The translations under genes were made by a program, and so were the position numbers. The notes beneath the pieces are model-generated. The model was not told the DNA's origin, did no database searches, and saw nothing but the letters and a program-made list of their open reading frames with translations. Below, in pieces: positions 15,142 to 24,144 of a stretch of DNA of 30,171 nucleotides (the first letter of the stretch is position 1; every line of letters starts with the position of its first letter). The DNA is from an uncultured Novosphingobium sp. (lineage in GTDB: Bacteria; Pseudomonadota; Alphaproteobacteria; Sphingomonadales; Sphingomonadaceae), in assembly GCA_946886365.1 (NCBI GenBank), contig CAMPIM010000033.1, positions 1-30,171 of the forward strand. Direction: 5' to 3'.

Positions 15142-15984
15142 TCATCCCGGCGGCGCGATCCCTCGTTCGGTGAAGAAGTCCGGCGCGTTGATCATTTCTG
15201 GTCCGGCCAGGTTCGGTGCGTCCGCATGGCTCGCCAACCACACGACAGTCTGTGCGGTTTCCTCCGGATCGCGCGCTGCTTCTCCCGATCCGAGCGTTTC
15301 AGCCTGATCGCCCATGGCCGCGCGCAGCGTGTCCGTCATGGTGAAGCGCGGTTCGATCAGGAAGGCGCTGATCCCATCCTTGCCATGTTCCTGGTTGATG
15401 TGGTCCGGGATACGATTGAACGCTGCCTTGGGCGCAAGATAGAAGAGGCCGACCCCCGGGGAGCGGGCGGCGACTTCGATGGAGGACAAGGTCGTCATGA
15501 AGATCATTCGTCCCGAACCCTGTGCCACCATCGTCTTCAGCACGATCTGGCTCAGGCGAAATTGGTTCAGGAAATTGCCGGTGATCGCTCTCTCCGCGTC
15601 TTCCAGCGCGACGTCCATGATCGGTTGGAGGATAACCGGCCCCTGGTAGATGCCATTGTTCACCAGAACGTCTATCCGCCCCCAGCGGTCGAGTACCGCC
15701 GCGACCCCTTCATCGATGGATGCGCGATCGAGCAGGTCGATCCGCGCGCCCATTGCCTGACCGCCAGCCGCCCTTATCGCTTCGACCGTCGATGCCACGC
15801 TGCCCGGCACAGGCGTGTTCCCCATGCTCTCCATACGGCCAGCGCCTTCCGCCATGGTGCGCCCGGTCACTGCGACGGCGAAGCCCGCGCGGCCAAGGGC
15901 GATGGCTATTGCACGGCCGATGCCTCGCGTCGCCCCGGTGACCAGCGCCACGGGTGGTTGAACTTCTTCACTCTGTTTCATCAT
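15142..15984 (-). CDS. Short-chain dehydrogenase/reductase (SDR)
   Basis: A 280-aa NAD(P)-dependent oxidoreductase of the classical SDR fold. The cofactor motif is LVTGATRGIGRA near residue 15. VNNGIYQGP carries the NNxG-type motif. TTLSS supplies a catalytic-Ser candidate, and YLAPK gives the YxxxK pair. The C-terminal PDFFTERGIAPPG follows a typical SDR substrate loop. The start at ATG 15984 was chosen because the Rossmann motif follows at the usual distance and GGGGGA lies upstream. The open frame runs much further upstream (to 16899), but only as antisense of the divergent SDR. An insert after the TGRT motif (about residues 42-60) makes it slightly longer than most SDRs. Substrate unknown. 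Confidence 0.85.
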   Translation of the reverse strand: MMKQSEEVQPPVALVTGATRGIGRAIAIALGRAGFAVAVTGRTMAEGAGRMESMGNTPVPGSVASTVEAIRAAGGQAMGARIDLLDRASIDEGVAAVLDRWGRIDVLVNNGIYQGPVILQPIMDVALEDAERAITGNFLNQFRLSQIVLKTMVAQGSGRMIFMTTLSSIEVAARSPGVGLFYLAPKAAFNRIPDHINQEHGKDGISAFLIEPRFTMTDTLRAAMGDQAETLGSGEAARDPEETAQTVVWLASHADAPNLAGPEMINAPDFFTERGIAPPG

Positions 15985-16140
15985 CGGGCCATATCCCCCA
16001 AACCTCTCCCGGACTTTGCCGACTATCGCCTTTAAACACCATCGCCGATCGATAAACCACAGGCTTAGTTTGTTGACAAGAGTCATCGTTTGATTAACCC
16101 TGTCGCCAGGAACGACGCAATAGATGTAGGAGATGTAGGC

Positions 16141-16944
16141 GTGAGCGTGGGAAAAAGGCTGGCCGGGCGTTCGGCGCTGATTACCGGAGCGGCGGATGGA
16201 ATTGGCCGGGGCATGGCGCTGCGGTTTGCGCAGGAAGGCGGGTCGATCCTGGTCGCGGATTTCAATGCGGACAAAGGCGTGGAGGTCGTGGAGGAACTGC
16301 GCGCCCTCGGGGTGGATGCCGACTTCCGCAAATGTGATGTTACGGTGCGTGATGACGTCGTCGGTGCCGTTCAGGCCTGCGTCGATCGGTTCGGTTCTAT
16401 CGACGTCCTGGTCAATAACGCCTTTAGCGGTGGCGGATTGCAACGCATCGAAAACCTGTCCGACGCGCAGTTCGAATCCTGCATGAACATGTGCCTTTAC
16501 GCTGCGAAATGGTCGATGGAGGCGGCGTTCCCGCACATGCGTAGCAGACATTGGGGCCGCATCATCAACATCGGGTCGCTCAACGGCGTCAACGCGCATA
16601 TGGGGACCGCCGAATATAATGTCGGCAAGGAAGCCCTTCGCGCCTATACGCGCAGCGCGGCAAGAGAATGGGCAGGCTACGGAATCTGCGCCAACATCAT
16701 CTGCCCCGCCGCCGCTTCTGCCGGTTACCGGGAGTTTGAACGTACGGAGCCGGAGATCGCCGCGGCCACCACGGCAGCTAATCCGATGGGCCGAATGGGC
16801 GACCCGGAGGCCGACATCGGCGGCGTTGCCCTGTTCCTGGCCAGCGAGGACGCGCGATACCTGACCGGCAACACGCTGTTCGTCGATGGAGGTGCGCATA
16901 TCAATGGCGCTGCATGGGTGCCCGACCTCGGCCCGGATAGCTGA
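16141..16944 (+). CDS. Short-chain dehydrogenase/reductase (SDR)
   Basis: A 267-aa classical SDR. The cofactor-binding TGAADGIGRG is near residue 15, with an acidic residue after the second strand (VADFNADKG) that suggests NAD preference. VLVNNAFSGGG carries the NNA motif, INIGSLNG the catalytic Ser, and YNVGK the YxxxK pair. The C-terminal end LTGNTLFVDGGAHINGA is typical of SDRs. GTG 16141 was preferred because AGGAG lies 9 nt upstream (16127-16131) and the N terminus then has normal SDR length; an in-frame TTG at 16090 gives a 17-aa extension. The gene is divergent from the SDR at 15142-15984, so both may be controlled from the shared region. TTGACA at 16073-16078 could be a -35 element. 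Substrate unknown. Confidence 0.85.
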   Translation: MSVGKRLAGRSALITGAADGIGRGMALRFAQEGGSILVADFNADKGVEVVEELRALGVDADFRKCDVTVRDDVVGAVQACVDRFGSIDVLVNNAFSGGGLQRIENLSDAQFESCMNMCLYAAKWSMEAAFPHMRSRHWGRIINIGSLNGVNAHMGTAEYNVGKEALRAYTRSAAREWAGYGICANIICPAAASAGYREFERTEPEIAAATTAANPMGRMGDPEADIGGVALFLASEDARYLTGNTLFVDGGAHINGAAWVPDLGPDS

Positions 16945-16958
16945 ACATCACAGGGTGA

Positions 16959-16995
16959 GCGACGCGGAGGCGACCAAACCCCGCCTGCGCGTCGC
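16959..16995 (+). terminator. Strong GC hairpin after the SDR gene
   Basis: GCGACGCG plus AGGCG pair with CGCCT plus CGCGTCGC around a loop of about 9 nt, starting 15 bp past the SDR stop codon. No U-run follows, so it is a possible terminator or mRNA-stabilising stem. Confidence 0.4.
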
Positions 16996-17119
16996 ACGGC
17001 CGATCGCAAGAGTTTGTCTGACCAACCCGATTTGCCACCCTGCATCCCTTTGCGCTGTTGATCCGTAGCGCGTTCGACGGGATGAGTGGGGCTGAACCGT
17101 CGCGCTTTGGGGAGGTAGG

Positions 17120-17185
17120 ATGGCGCTGCCAGTTTCAGTCGTCGTCGGCAGCGTTTGCTCGCGCGTTGGCGAGGCCGCGAGATGA
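17120..17185 (+). CDS. Possible 21-aa leader peptide upstream of the exporter gene
   Basis: ATG 17120 follows a strong ribosome site (GGGGAGGTAGG). It opens a 21-codon frame (MALPVSVVVGSVCSRVGEAA plus R) whose TGA (17183-17185) overlaps the ATG of the ABC exporter as ATGA. This arrangement suits translational coupling. The alternative is that this segment was once the exporter's N terminus and a frameshift separated it. There is no homology evidence. Confidence 0.3.
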   Translation: MALPVSVVVGSVCSRVGEAAR

Positions 17186-18894
17186 GAGCCGTGCTGAATG
17201 CGGTGCGGGCGCATGTGATGTGGGCTGCCCTGTTCAGTGCGCTTGCCAATCTGTTGTTCCTGGCGCCGACGCTGTACATGTTGCAGGTTTATGATCGCGT
17301 CGTGCCGACCCGAGGGGCCACGACGCTGGGGTTCCTGACCATCGTGGTGCTGATGGCTTTCGCCACGCTGTCGCTGCTGGAATATGTTCGTTCGCGCATC
17401 ATGGTGCGGGCGAGCATCGCGCTGGACCGGCGGTTTGCGCGCACGCTGATCGCCGCAGCCCTCCGCCAGCCGCCAGCCGCGACGGGCCAGCACAGACGGC
17501 AACAGCCCATCCGCGAATGCGACCAGCTTCGGCAGGCGTTGACCGGCCCGGTCATGAACGCGCTGTTCGATGTGCCGTGGACGCCGATCTACATCATCGT
17601 GTGCACCATCATCCATCCCTGGATCGGCCTGCTGGCGCTGGTGGGCAGCGTGGTGCTGCTTGTCATAGCGTGGGCGAGCGAGCGGGTGATTTATTCTCCG
17701 CTGGCGCAGGCCAACGCGGCGGCGAGCCAGTCCTATGCCAGCCTGGACCAGAGCATGCGCGGGATGGAAACGATCCGCGCGCTGGGCATGCGCAGCCCGA
17801 TGGTGCGCCGCCATCTGGCCGAGCGGGCGGATATGCTTAAGTGGCAGGCCAATGCCAGCTTCGCGGCGGGAAGGTGGGTGATGGTCAGCCGTTTCCTGCG
17901 CAACGCGCTGCAATCGGGGGCACTGGGCCTGGGCGCCTTGCTGGCGATCGACGGGCAGATTTCGGGCGGCGCGATATTTGCGTCATCCTTTCTGCTGGGG
18001 CGTGCCTTGTCCCCTATCGACCAGCTGGTCGGCCAATGGCGCAGTTTCGTGCAGGCGCGCGAATCCTATGCGGAGATCAAGATCTGGCTGGAGGGGGAGT
18101 TCGATCCGGCCCCACGCACCGCCTTGCCCGCGCCGACCGGCCGGGTGGATGCCCAGAATATTTCCGTGCATGATCGTCAGTCGGATCGGCTGATCATCAA
18201 CAATGTGTCCTTCACCATCGCGCCGGGCGAATTGGTGGCGGTGATCGGGCCGAGCGGGGCGGGCAAGTCGACCCTGGCGCGCCTGACCGCCGGGGCAATA
18301 GGGATCAGCCGGGGCACGATCCGCATCGATGGCGCGGACTATGCGCAATGGGATGACGAGGCGCTGTCGGCGCATATCGGTTATATGCCCCAGCAGCCTT
18401 CGCTTTTTGCCGGAACGATCCGGGACAACATCGCCCGCTTCGCTTTTGAAGAAGGAAGCGCCGCCGCCGACAGGGACAGGATCGATGCCGAGGTGATCGC
18501 CGCCGCCCGATTGTGCGGCGTGCATGAGATGATCCTGGGATTGCCCCGAGGATATGAGACGATGCTGGAGTGGGGCGGCACGGGGCTGTCGATGGGGCAG
18601 GCGCAGCGGATCGCGCTCGCCCGGGCGTTGTATCGCGATCCCGCCCTGCTGATCCTGGACGAGCCCAATGCGCATCTCGATTCCGATGGAGAGGCGCGGT
18701 TGATCGACGCGCTGCGGCAGGCGAAGGCGCGCGGCGCCGCGATCATGGTGACGGCGCATCGCACCAGCCTGCTGGCGCCAGCGGATCGGATATTGGTGCT
18801 GGACCGTGGCCGCATGCGGATGAGCGGCCCGCGCGATCAGGTGCTGAACGCGCTCACCGCGACACGATCATTGGCTTCGGCGGAGGGGGCGTGA
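17182..18894 (+). CDS. Type I secretion ABC exporter, PrtD/HlyB family
   Basis: A 570-aa inner-membrane exporter (fused permease and ATPase) that powers one-step secretion of RTX proteins. The N-terminal half has transmembrane segments (ALFSALANLLFLAPTLYMLQ, TIVVLMAFATLSLLEYV, IYIIVCTIIHPWIGLLALVG) and the family block LQVYDRVVPTRG. The C-terminal half is the ATPase: Walker A GPSGAGKST (356-364), signature LSMGQ (469-473) with Met in place of the usual first Gly, and Walker B LLILDE (489-494) followed by PNAHLD. There is no N-terminal C39-like domain, as in the PrtD group. ATG 17182 was chosen over TTG 17155 because of the start codon and the ATGA overlap with the short upstream frame. It overlaps the adaptor gene by one base. 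The RTX gene downstream is the likely cargo. Confidence 0.88.
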   Translation: MRAVLNAVRAHVMWAALFSALANLLFLAPTLYMLQVYDRVVPTRGATTLGFLTIVVLMAFATLSLLEYVRSRIMVRASIALDRRFARTLIAAALRQPPAATGQHRRQQPIRECDQLRQALTGPVMNALFDVPWTPIYIIVCTIIHPWIGLLALVGSVVLLVIAWASERVIYSPLAQANAAASQSYASLDQSMRGMETIRALGMRSPMVRRHLAERADMLKWQANASFAAGRWVMVSRFLRNALQSGALGLGALLAIDGQISGGAIFASSFLLGRALSPIDQLVGQWRSFVQARESYAEIKIWLEGEFDPAPRTALPAPTGRVDAQNISVHDRQSDRLIINNVSFTIAPGELVAVIGPSGAGKSTLARLTAGAIGISRGTIRIDGADYAQWDDEALSAHIGYMPQQPSLFAGTIRDNIARFAFEEGSAAADRDRIDAEVIAAARLCGVHEMILGLPRGYETMLEWGGTGLSMGQAQRIALARALYRDPALLILDEPNAHLDSDGEARLIDALRQAKARGAAIMVTAHRTSLLAPADRILVLDRGRMRMSGPRDQVLNALTATRSLASAEGA

Positions 18895-20261
18895 TGTTGA
18901 TGCGGTCGCGGCGCGTACTCCTGTTGACCAATGGAGAGGGTGGGACGGTGCCCGCCGTGGGGCCGGATATCCGCCGGGAAGTGCGGGCCGGTCTGTTGAT
19001 CGCGGCGGCGTTTTTCCTGCTGTTCCTGGGCTGGGCCGCGTTTGCCCGACTGGACGCGGCGGCGCTGGCGCCGGGCCGGGCGACGGTCGCGGGGCAGCGG
19101 CAGAGCGTCCAGCATCGTGACGGCGGGATCGTCGCTGCGATATTGGTGAAGGAAGGGCAGCAGGTCCGGCAAGGCGACGTGCTGATCCGTCTTGCCGCAC
19201 CGGCGGTCACGGCGCAGGAGCGGGTGCTGGCTTCACAGGCCATCTGGCTGATGGCGCAGCGCGCTCGGCTGAGGGCGGAGCTGGCGGGGACGGCGATCGC
19301 TGCGCCGGTCGAGTTCCGGTCGCTGACCGGGGCGGACGTCGCCGATGCCGACGCCGCCATGCAGGCGCAACGGGCGCAAATGGGCGCGCGATCGGCGCTG
19401 CTGGCGACGCAACAGGGCGTTGCCATGCAGGAAGGCAGCCAGGCCGGATCGCAGGTGCGGGGCTATCGCGAGCAGGTCGCGGCGGTGGTCGAGCAGGAAC
19501 GGCTGATCAGCGACGAATTGAACAGCCTGCAAGATGTCGCGGCCAAGGGATTTGTCAGCAAGACCCGCATTCGCGCGCTGGAACGGGCCAAGGCCGACCT
19601 GATCGGGCAACGCGCGCGGTTGCTGGCGGCGCGCGACAGCTCCGTCAGCATGGCCGGGGAAGCGCGGCTGAAGGCGCTGGAGGCGAAGCAAGGGTTGCAG
19701 GAAAAGGTGACGGCCGAATTGCGGGACGTCGAAACGCAGCTGGGCGATGTCCTGCCCAAATGGACGGCGGCCCGTGATGAAGTGGCGCGGACGCAAGTGC
19801 GTGCGCCGGTCAGCGGAACGGTGGTCGGATTGTCGGTGCATACGGTGGGGGGCGTGATCGCCGCCGGTCAAGTGTTGATGGACATCGTGCCGCGCAACGG
19901 CGCCGTGGTGATAGAAACGCGCTTTTCCCCCGCCGACATTGACGACCTGGCGGTGGGGCAAAGGGCGGAGGTGCGCTTCGCAGGGTTTCCGGCGCGCAGC
20001 CTGCCCATCATTGACGGGCGGGTGACGCGGGTATCGGCGGACAGCTTCGTCGAGGAAAAGACCGGCGTGTCCTATTTCGTGGGGGAAGTGCAGATACCGC
20101 CCGAGCAGATCGCGCTCATCAGGCGCTATGCACGCGGCGATTTCGTTTTGAAGCCGGGCATGCCGGTGGAGGTGGTGGTTCCCCTGCGGCGGCGCACGGC
20201 ACTGCAATATATGTTCGACCCGTTGACCGACCTGATGTGGCGGTCGTTCCGCGAACAATAA
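18894..20261 (+). CDS. Type I secretion membrane-fusion adaptor, HlyD family
   Basis: A 455-aa periplasmic adaptor that links the ABC exporter to a TolC-type outer-membrane channel. It has a short cytoplasmic start and one transmembrane helix (about 32-52, AGLLIAAAFFLLFLGWAAFA). A half-lipoyl motif follows (HRDGGIVAAILVKEGQQV), then a long Ala/Arg/Gln-rich coiled coil (about 105-290). The second half-lipoyl motif is VRAPVSGTVVGLSVHTVGG, and the typical C-terminal end is FVLKPGMPVEVVVPLRRRT followed by PLTDLMWRSF. The start codon overlaps the exporter stop (TGATG) and GGAGGGGG precedes it, so the two genes are translationally coupled. The frame stays open upstream only as a shadow of the exporter gene. 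No TolC-like gene is in the window. Confidence 0.88.
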   Translation: MLMRSRRVLLLTNGEGGTVPAVGPDIRREVRAGLLIAAAFFLLFLGWAAFARLDAAALAPGRATVAGQRQSVQHRDGGIVAAILVKEGQQVRQGDVLIRLAAPAVTAQERVLASQAIWLMAQRARLRAELAGTAIAAPVEFRSLTGADVADADAAMQAQRAQMGARSALLATQQGVAMQEGSQAGSQVRGYREQVAAVVEQERLISDELNSLQDVAAKGFVSKTRIRALERAKADLIGQRARLLAARDSSVSMAGEARLKALEAKQGLQEKVTAELRDVETQLGDVLPKWTAARDEVARTQVRAPVSGTVVGLSVHTVGGVIAAGQVLMDIVPRNGAVVIETRFSPADIDDLAVGQRAEVRFAGFPARSLPIIDGRVTRVSADSFVEEKTGVSYFVGEVQIPPEQIALIRRYARGDFVLKPGMPVEVVVPLRRRTALQYMFDPLTDLMWRSFREQ

Positions 20262-20279
20262 GCCTATTGGCGGTGCCTT

Positions 20280-20291
20280 ACCCTTAAGGGT
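20280..20291. promoter_or_regulatory. 12-bp palindrome upstream of the RTX gene
   Basis: ACCCTTAAGGGT is a perfect palindrome in the 145-bp interval between the adaptor stop and the RTX start. It may be a protein-binding site controlling separate transcription of the RTX gene. There is no loop for a hairpin. Confidence 0.3.
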
Positions 20292-20406
20292 GCCACCTTT
20301 ATCCCGATGATCTTCGCGGCGCAGGCCGTTTCGAGGGTATCAGCTTTCCATACGCTCCGGGCCGGGGGCAGGCCCCAGCCATCCTGGCACGAGATGGGGA
20401 GACGAT

Positions 20407-23400
20407 ATGGCCAGCTATTATAATGTTGTCGGCAGTTCGACGGTCACCGGCACGGCCGAGAAGGACCTGTTCTTTGCCTTCACCCGCCTGTCGAACCTGG
20501 ATATCGTGCGGCCCGATGCCGTGCTGGCGCAGCTGGTGTGGAACACGGCAATCCTGACCGACGCCGGAACGCAATATCAGATCGCTGCGTCCAATATCCA
20601 GATTTCCATGGATCTGCTGCTGGGCAGCACGGGCACCGATATCGTCTATGGGTCCAACCTGTCCGACGCCATATTCTATAATGATGGGACCATTTCGGGC
20701 GGCTTTGGCGGCTTCGACAATATCGAGCAGTTCTGGTTGGGCGATGGCGATGATGTCATCGACCTGACCAACCATGGCGTTGGCGGCATCGATTATGCCA
20801 AGGACGTGTTGGTTCAGGGCGGCGCGGGCAACGACATCATCGTGGGCGGCGCTGGCAAGGACAACCTTCAGGGCGACGCAGGCGACGACATCATCTTCGG
20901 CTGGCGCGGCAGCGACAATATCTCGGGCGGGCTGGGCAACGACCGGCTGTATGGCGACGATCTGGGGTTCAACAATATATCGGGCGACGACATCATTGAC
21001 GGTGGTGCTGGCAATGACCTCATCTGGGGTGGCCGGGGCAGCGACAAGCTGAACGGCGGGGATGACAATGACATCCTTTACGGCCAGGCAGGCGGCGACA
21101 CGCTGTCGGGCGGCACTGGCGACGACATATTATATGGCGATGACGCGAACACATCCAGCAACGACACGTTGAACGGCGATTCCGGCAATGACCAGCTGTA
21201 TGGCGGCGCTGGCAATGACGAGCTGTACGGCGGCACGGGCGACGATCTGCTCGATGGCGGGGCTGGCAATGATTATATGCACGGCGGGGCTGGCAACGAC
21301 CGCATCCTGGCCGGGGCGGGCAACGACCTAATCGACGGTAGCGCCGACACCGACACGCTGGTATTTTCCGGGAACCGGGCGGATTATATTTTCACGCTTC
21401 AACCCGACGGCAGCTATATTGCCGGTGACCTGCGTCCCGGATCGCCCGAGGGGACGAAGACGATCCGCAACGTCGAATTTTTCGAGTTCGCTGATGTGAC
21501 GATCCCATCGGCGGGTCTTAATGCCCCGCCGGTCATCACATCCAATGGCGGTGGCGCGAGCGCTGCGCTGTCCATCGATGAAAACAGCACGGCGGTCACC
21601 ACCGTCGCGGCGACGGATACGGACAGCGGCCAGACCATAGGCTTTTCGATTGCGGGCGGCGCTGACGCTGCGCTGTTCGCCATCGATGTCGTAACGGGAG
21701 AACTACGCTTTCTGGCCGCGCCCAACTTTGAAAATCCGGCGGACGCGGACGGCGACAATGTCTATCAGCTGATCGTCGCCGCCAATGATGGCAATGGCGG
21801 CGTGGATACCCAAAGCCTGTCCGTCACCGTGCGGGATGTCGCGGATGGGGCCGCCCCGGTCATCACCTCAAACGGCGGTGGCGCTGCCGCCGCGATCACG
21901 ATCAATGAGAATGCGACCGCCGTCACCACGGTGACGGCGACGGACGCTGATGGCCCATCGATCAGCTATTCGATCGCGGGCGGCGCCGACGCCGCGCTGT
22001 TCACCATCAACGCTGCGACCGGCGCCTTGAGCTTCAAGACGGGGCCGGACTATGAAGTGGCGGCGGATGCCGATCACAACAATGTCTATGACGTGATCGT
22101 GCAGGCCAGCGACGGCGCGAACGCCGATCGGCAGACGCTGGCGGTCACGGTCGCCAACCTCAATGACAATGCCCCGATCCTTACATCCTACGCCGGGGCG
22201 GCATCGGCGGCGCTGTCGGTTGCGGAAAACAGCCTGCTGGCGGCGACCGTGCAGGCGAGCGATGCCGATGGCACGGCGCTGGGATACAGCATCAGCGGCG
22301 GAGCGGACGCCGCGCTGTTCACGATCGATGCGGTGACCGGAGCGCTCAGTTTCAAGGCGGCGCCCGATTTCGAAGCGCCCGGCGATGCCAATGGCGATCG
22401 CACTTATGATGTCGTCGTCACGGCCAGCGATGGCACCAACAATGTCGCGCAGACGCTGGCGATCAACATCACCAACGTCAATGACAATGCGCCGGTCATC
22501 ACCTCCAACGGAGGCGGAGCCAGCGCGGCCATCAGCATGGCGGAAAACCAAACGGCCGTGACCACCGTGACAGCCGCCGATGCGGACGGGACGGCTCCCA
22601 GCTTTGCGATCGCGGGCGGGGCCGATGCGGCGCTGTTTACGATCGACGCGGTGACGGGCGCGGTGTCCTTCCTCACCCCGGTGGATTATGAAAACCGCCT
22701 GGATGCGGACCAGGACGGCGTGTATCAGCTGATCGTGCGGGCGACCGATGGCAGTTATGTCGATGACCAATTGCTGTCCATCAGCATCACCGACATATCG
22801 GAAATCGGTAAGACCATCATCGGATCGTCGGGCAACAACAGCATCAATCCCACGACGAGCGTGCTGGGTTACCAGACGACCGCGCTTAACGACACCATCT
22901 ATGGCATGGCGGGGAACGACATCATCGATGGCGGCGCAGGCGCGGACTATATGGATGGCGGTACGGGCAACGACATTTTTTATGTCGATACCTATTCCGA
23001 CGACGGCTTTGCCGGGAATGATGATCAGGTGATCGAACTGGCGTCGGGCGGCACCGATCTTGTCTACGCGTCGGTCAATTACAGGATGGCGGCGGAGGTC
23101 GAAAAGCTGACCCTGACCGGCCTTGCCCCGATCAATGGCATCGGCAACGACCTTGCCAACATCATCGTCGGGAATGAGGCAGCCAACCAGATTTTCGGCG
23201 GGCTGGGACAGGACAATCTGTCCGGCAATGGCGGCAACGACCTGCTGGACGGCGGTGACGACAACGACCTGCTGTTCGGCGGCGACGGGAACGACACGCT
23301 GATCGGCGGGCTGGGGAATGACAGCCTGGACGGCGGTACTGGCGCGGACAGCATGACCGGCGGCCTGGGCGATGACGTCTATGTGGTGGACAGCTGGTCC

Positions 23401-24144
23401 GATGACGGCAATGCCGCCAATGACGACATTGTCATCGAAGCCGTGGGCGGCGGCACCGATCAGGTCAACGCCTCTGTCAGCTATCGAATGGCGGCGGAAA
23501 TCGAAAAGCTGGTGCTGACCGGCGCTGGGAATATCGACGGCATCGGCAACGATCTGGCCAACACCATGACCGGCAATAGCGGCGCCAACAGCCTATGGGG
23601 CGGGTTGGGCAATGACTCGCTGGTGGGTAATGGCGGCAACGACAGATTGTTTGGCGAAGACGGCGGCGACCTTCTGGATGGTGGAGCGGGCGACGACTTC
23701 CTGGATGGCGGGGCATCGACCGACACGTTGAAGGGCGGAGCGGGCGCAGACATCCTGATCGGCGGCGCGGGCAAGGATACGCTGACGGGCGGCACGGAAG
23801 CGGATACGTTCGTCTTCGCAGGGCTGGCATCATCGCTGAACAGTTCCAGCTATGACCGCATCAACGACTTCCGTATCGGCGAAGGGGATCGCATCGATTT
23901 CGATTTCCTGAACGGCAGCCTGCCCGCCGCCGATTATGCCGAGGCGGCGATCGCGACCAACAATTTCGCCGACGCGCTGAACGCTGCCAAGGTGACGGCG
24001 GGCGTCAACCATGTGACCTTCATTGCCGGGACGACTGACGGCTGGATTTTCTACGACGGCAATGGCGACGGCACATTCGAACAGAGCGTGATACTGGTCG
24101 GGGTCAATACGCTGGCGGGCGTGGATGTGAGTAGCTTTATCTAG
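20407..24144 (+). CDS. RTX calcium-binding protein with four cadherin-like repeats, probable type I secretion substrate
   Basis: A 1245-aa acidic secreted protein. There is no Sec signal (MASYYNVVGSSTVTGTAEKD), as expected for type I secretion. Residues about 135-310 hold RTX nonapeptides (GGAGNDxLxG type). Residues about 370-800 hold four cadherin-like repeats of roughly 105-110 aa, each starting A-P-V-I-T-S-N-G-G-G or a variant, with an E-N-x-T-A-V-T-T-V strand and a D-A/T-D-G/S turn. Residues about 800-1150 hold a second RTX block with two 134-aa tandem units. The end is serralysin-like (TFVFAGLASS, then INDFRIGEGDRIDFDF), probably containing the uncleaved secretion signal. No catalytic domain is evident, so adhesin, biofilm matrix or surface-layer roles are likeliest. 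GGGGAG precedes the ATG. It directly follows the exporter and adaptor genes. The stop codon lies in a MITE-like repeat. Confidence 0.9.
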   Translation: MASYYNVVGSSTVTGTAEKDLFFAFTRLSNLDIVRPDAVLAQLVWNTAILTDAGTQYQIAASNIQISMDLLLGSTGTDIVYGSNLSDAIFYNDGTISGGFGGFDNIEQFWLGDGDDVIDLTNHGVGGIDYAKDVLVQGGAGNDIIVGGAGKDNLQGDAGDDIIFGWRGSDNISGGLGNDRLYGDDLGFNNISGDDIIDGGAGNDLIWGGRGSDKLNGGDDNDILYGQAGGDTLSGGTGDDILYGDDANTSSNDTLNGDSGNDQLYGGAGNDELYGGTGDDLLDGGAGNDYMHGGAGNDRILAGAGNDLIDGSADTDTLVFSGNRADYIFTLQPDGSYIAGDLRPGSPEGTKTIRNVEFFEFADVTIPSAGLNAPPVITSNGGGASAALSIDENSTAVTTVAATDTDSGQTIGFSIAGGADAALFAIDVVTGELRFLAAPNFENPADADGDNVYQLIVAANDGNGGVDTQSLSVTVRDVADGAAPVITSNGGGAAAAITINENATAVTTVTATDADGPSISYSIAGGADAALFTINAATGALSFKTGPDYEVAADADHNNVYDVIVQASDGANADRQTLAVTVANLNDNAPILTSYAGAASAALSVAENSLLAATVQASDADGTALGYSISGGADAALFTIDAVTGALSFKAAPDFEAPGDANGDRTYDVVVTASDGTNNVAQTLAINITNVNDNAPVITSNGGGASAAISMAENQTAVTTVTAADADGTAPSFAIAGGADAALFTIDAVTGAVSFLTPVDYENRLDADQDGVYQLIVRATDGSYVDDQLLSISITDISEIGKTIIGSSGNNSINPTTSVLGYQTTALNDTIYGMAGNDIIDGGAGADYMDGGTGNDIFYVDTYSDDGFAGNDDQVIELASGGTDLVYASVNYRMAAEVEKLTLTGLAPINGIGNDLANIIVGNEAANQIFGGLGQDNLSGNGGNDLLDGGDDNDLLFGGDGNDTLIGGLGNDSLDGGTGADSMTGGLGDDVYVVDSWSDDGNAANDDIVIEAVGGGTDQVNASVSYRMAAEIEKLVLTGAGNIDGIGNDLANTMTGNSGANSLWGGLGNDSLVGNGGNDRLFGEDGGDLLDGGAGDDFLDGGASTDTLKGGAGADILIGGAGKDTLTGGTEADTFVFAGLASSLNSSSYDRINDFRIGEGDRIDFDFLNGSLPAADYAEAAIATNNFADALNAAKVTAGVNHVTFIAGTTDGWIFYDGNGDGTFEQSVILVGVNTLAGVDVSSFI
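22972..23775 (+). repeat. Two tandem 402-bp (134-aa) units in the second RTX block
   Basis: The unit starting at 22972 (D-I-F-Y-V-D-T-Y-S-D-D-G) recurs at 23374 (D-V-Y-V-V-D-S-W-S-D-D-G), exactly 402 bp later. Both contain a YRMAAE-V/I-EKL segment, an NGIGNDLAN or DGIGNDLAN segment, then RTX repeats. They have diverged, so the duplication is old. The right edge is approximate. Confidence 0.7.

Noticed and set aside
15985..16899. Upstream extension of the minus-strand SDR frame to 585 codons
   Set aside because: The extension is antisense to the divergent SDR. The normal SDR start lies at 15984, with a ribosome site just upstream.
18570..18893. Upstream extension of the HlyD-like frame (563 codons)
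   Set aside because: It lies inside the exporter's ATPase domain in another frame. The TGATG overlap at 18892-18896 is the natural start.
20808..21340. Regularly spaced GGCGGxGCxGGCAAYGAC repeats that could suggest a repeat array
   Set aside because: These are codon-level RTX nonapeptides in the secreted protein. The spacing follows the 9-codon protein repeat; there are no identical repeats with unique spacers as in CRISPR.
21868..22770. 300-codon minus-strand open frame
   Set aside because: Antisense to the cadherin-like repeats; its internal repetition mirrors the sense repeats.
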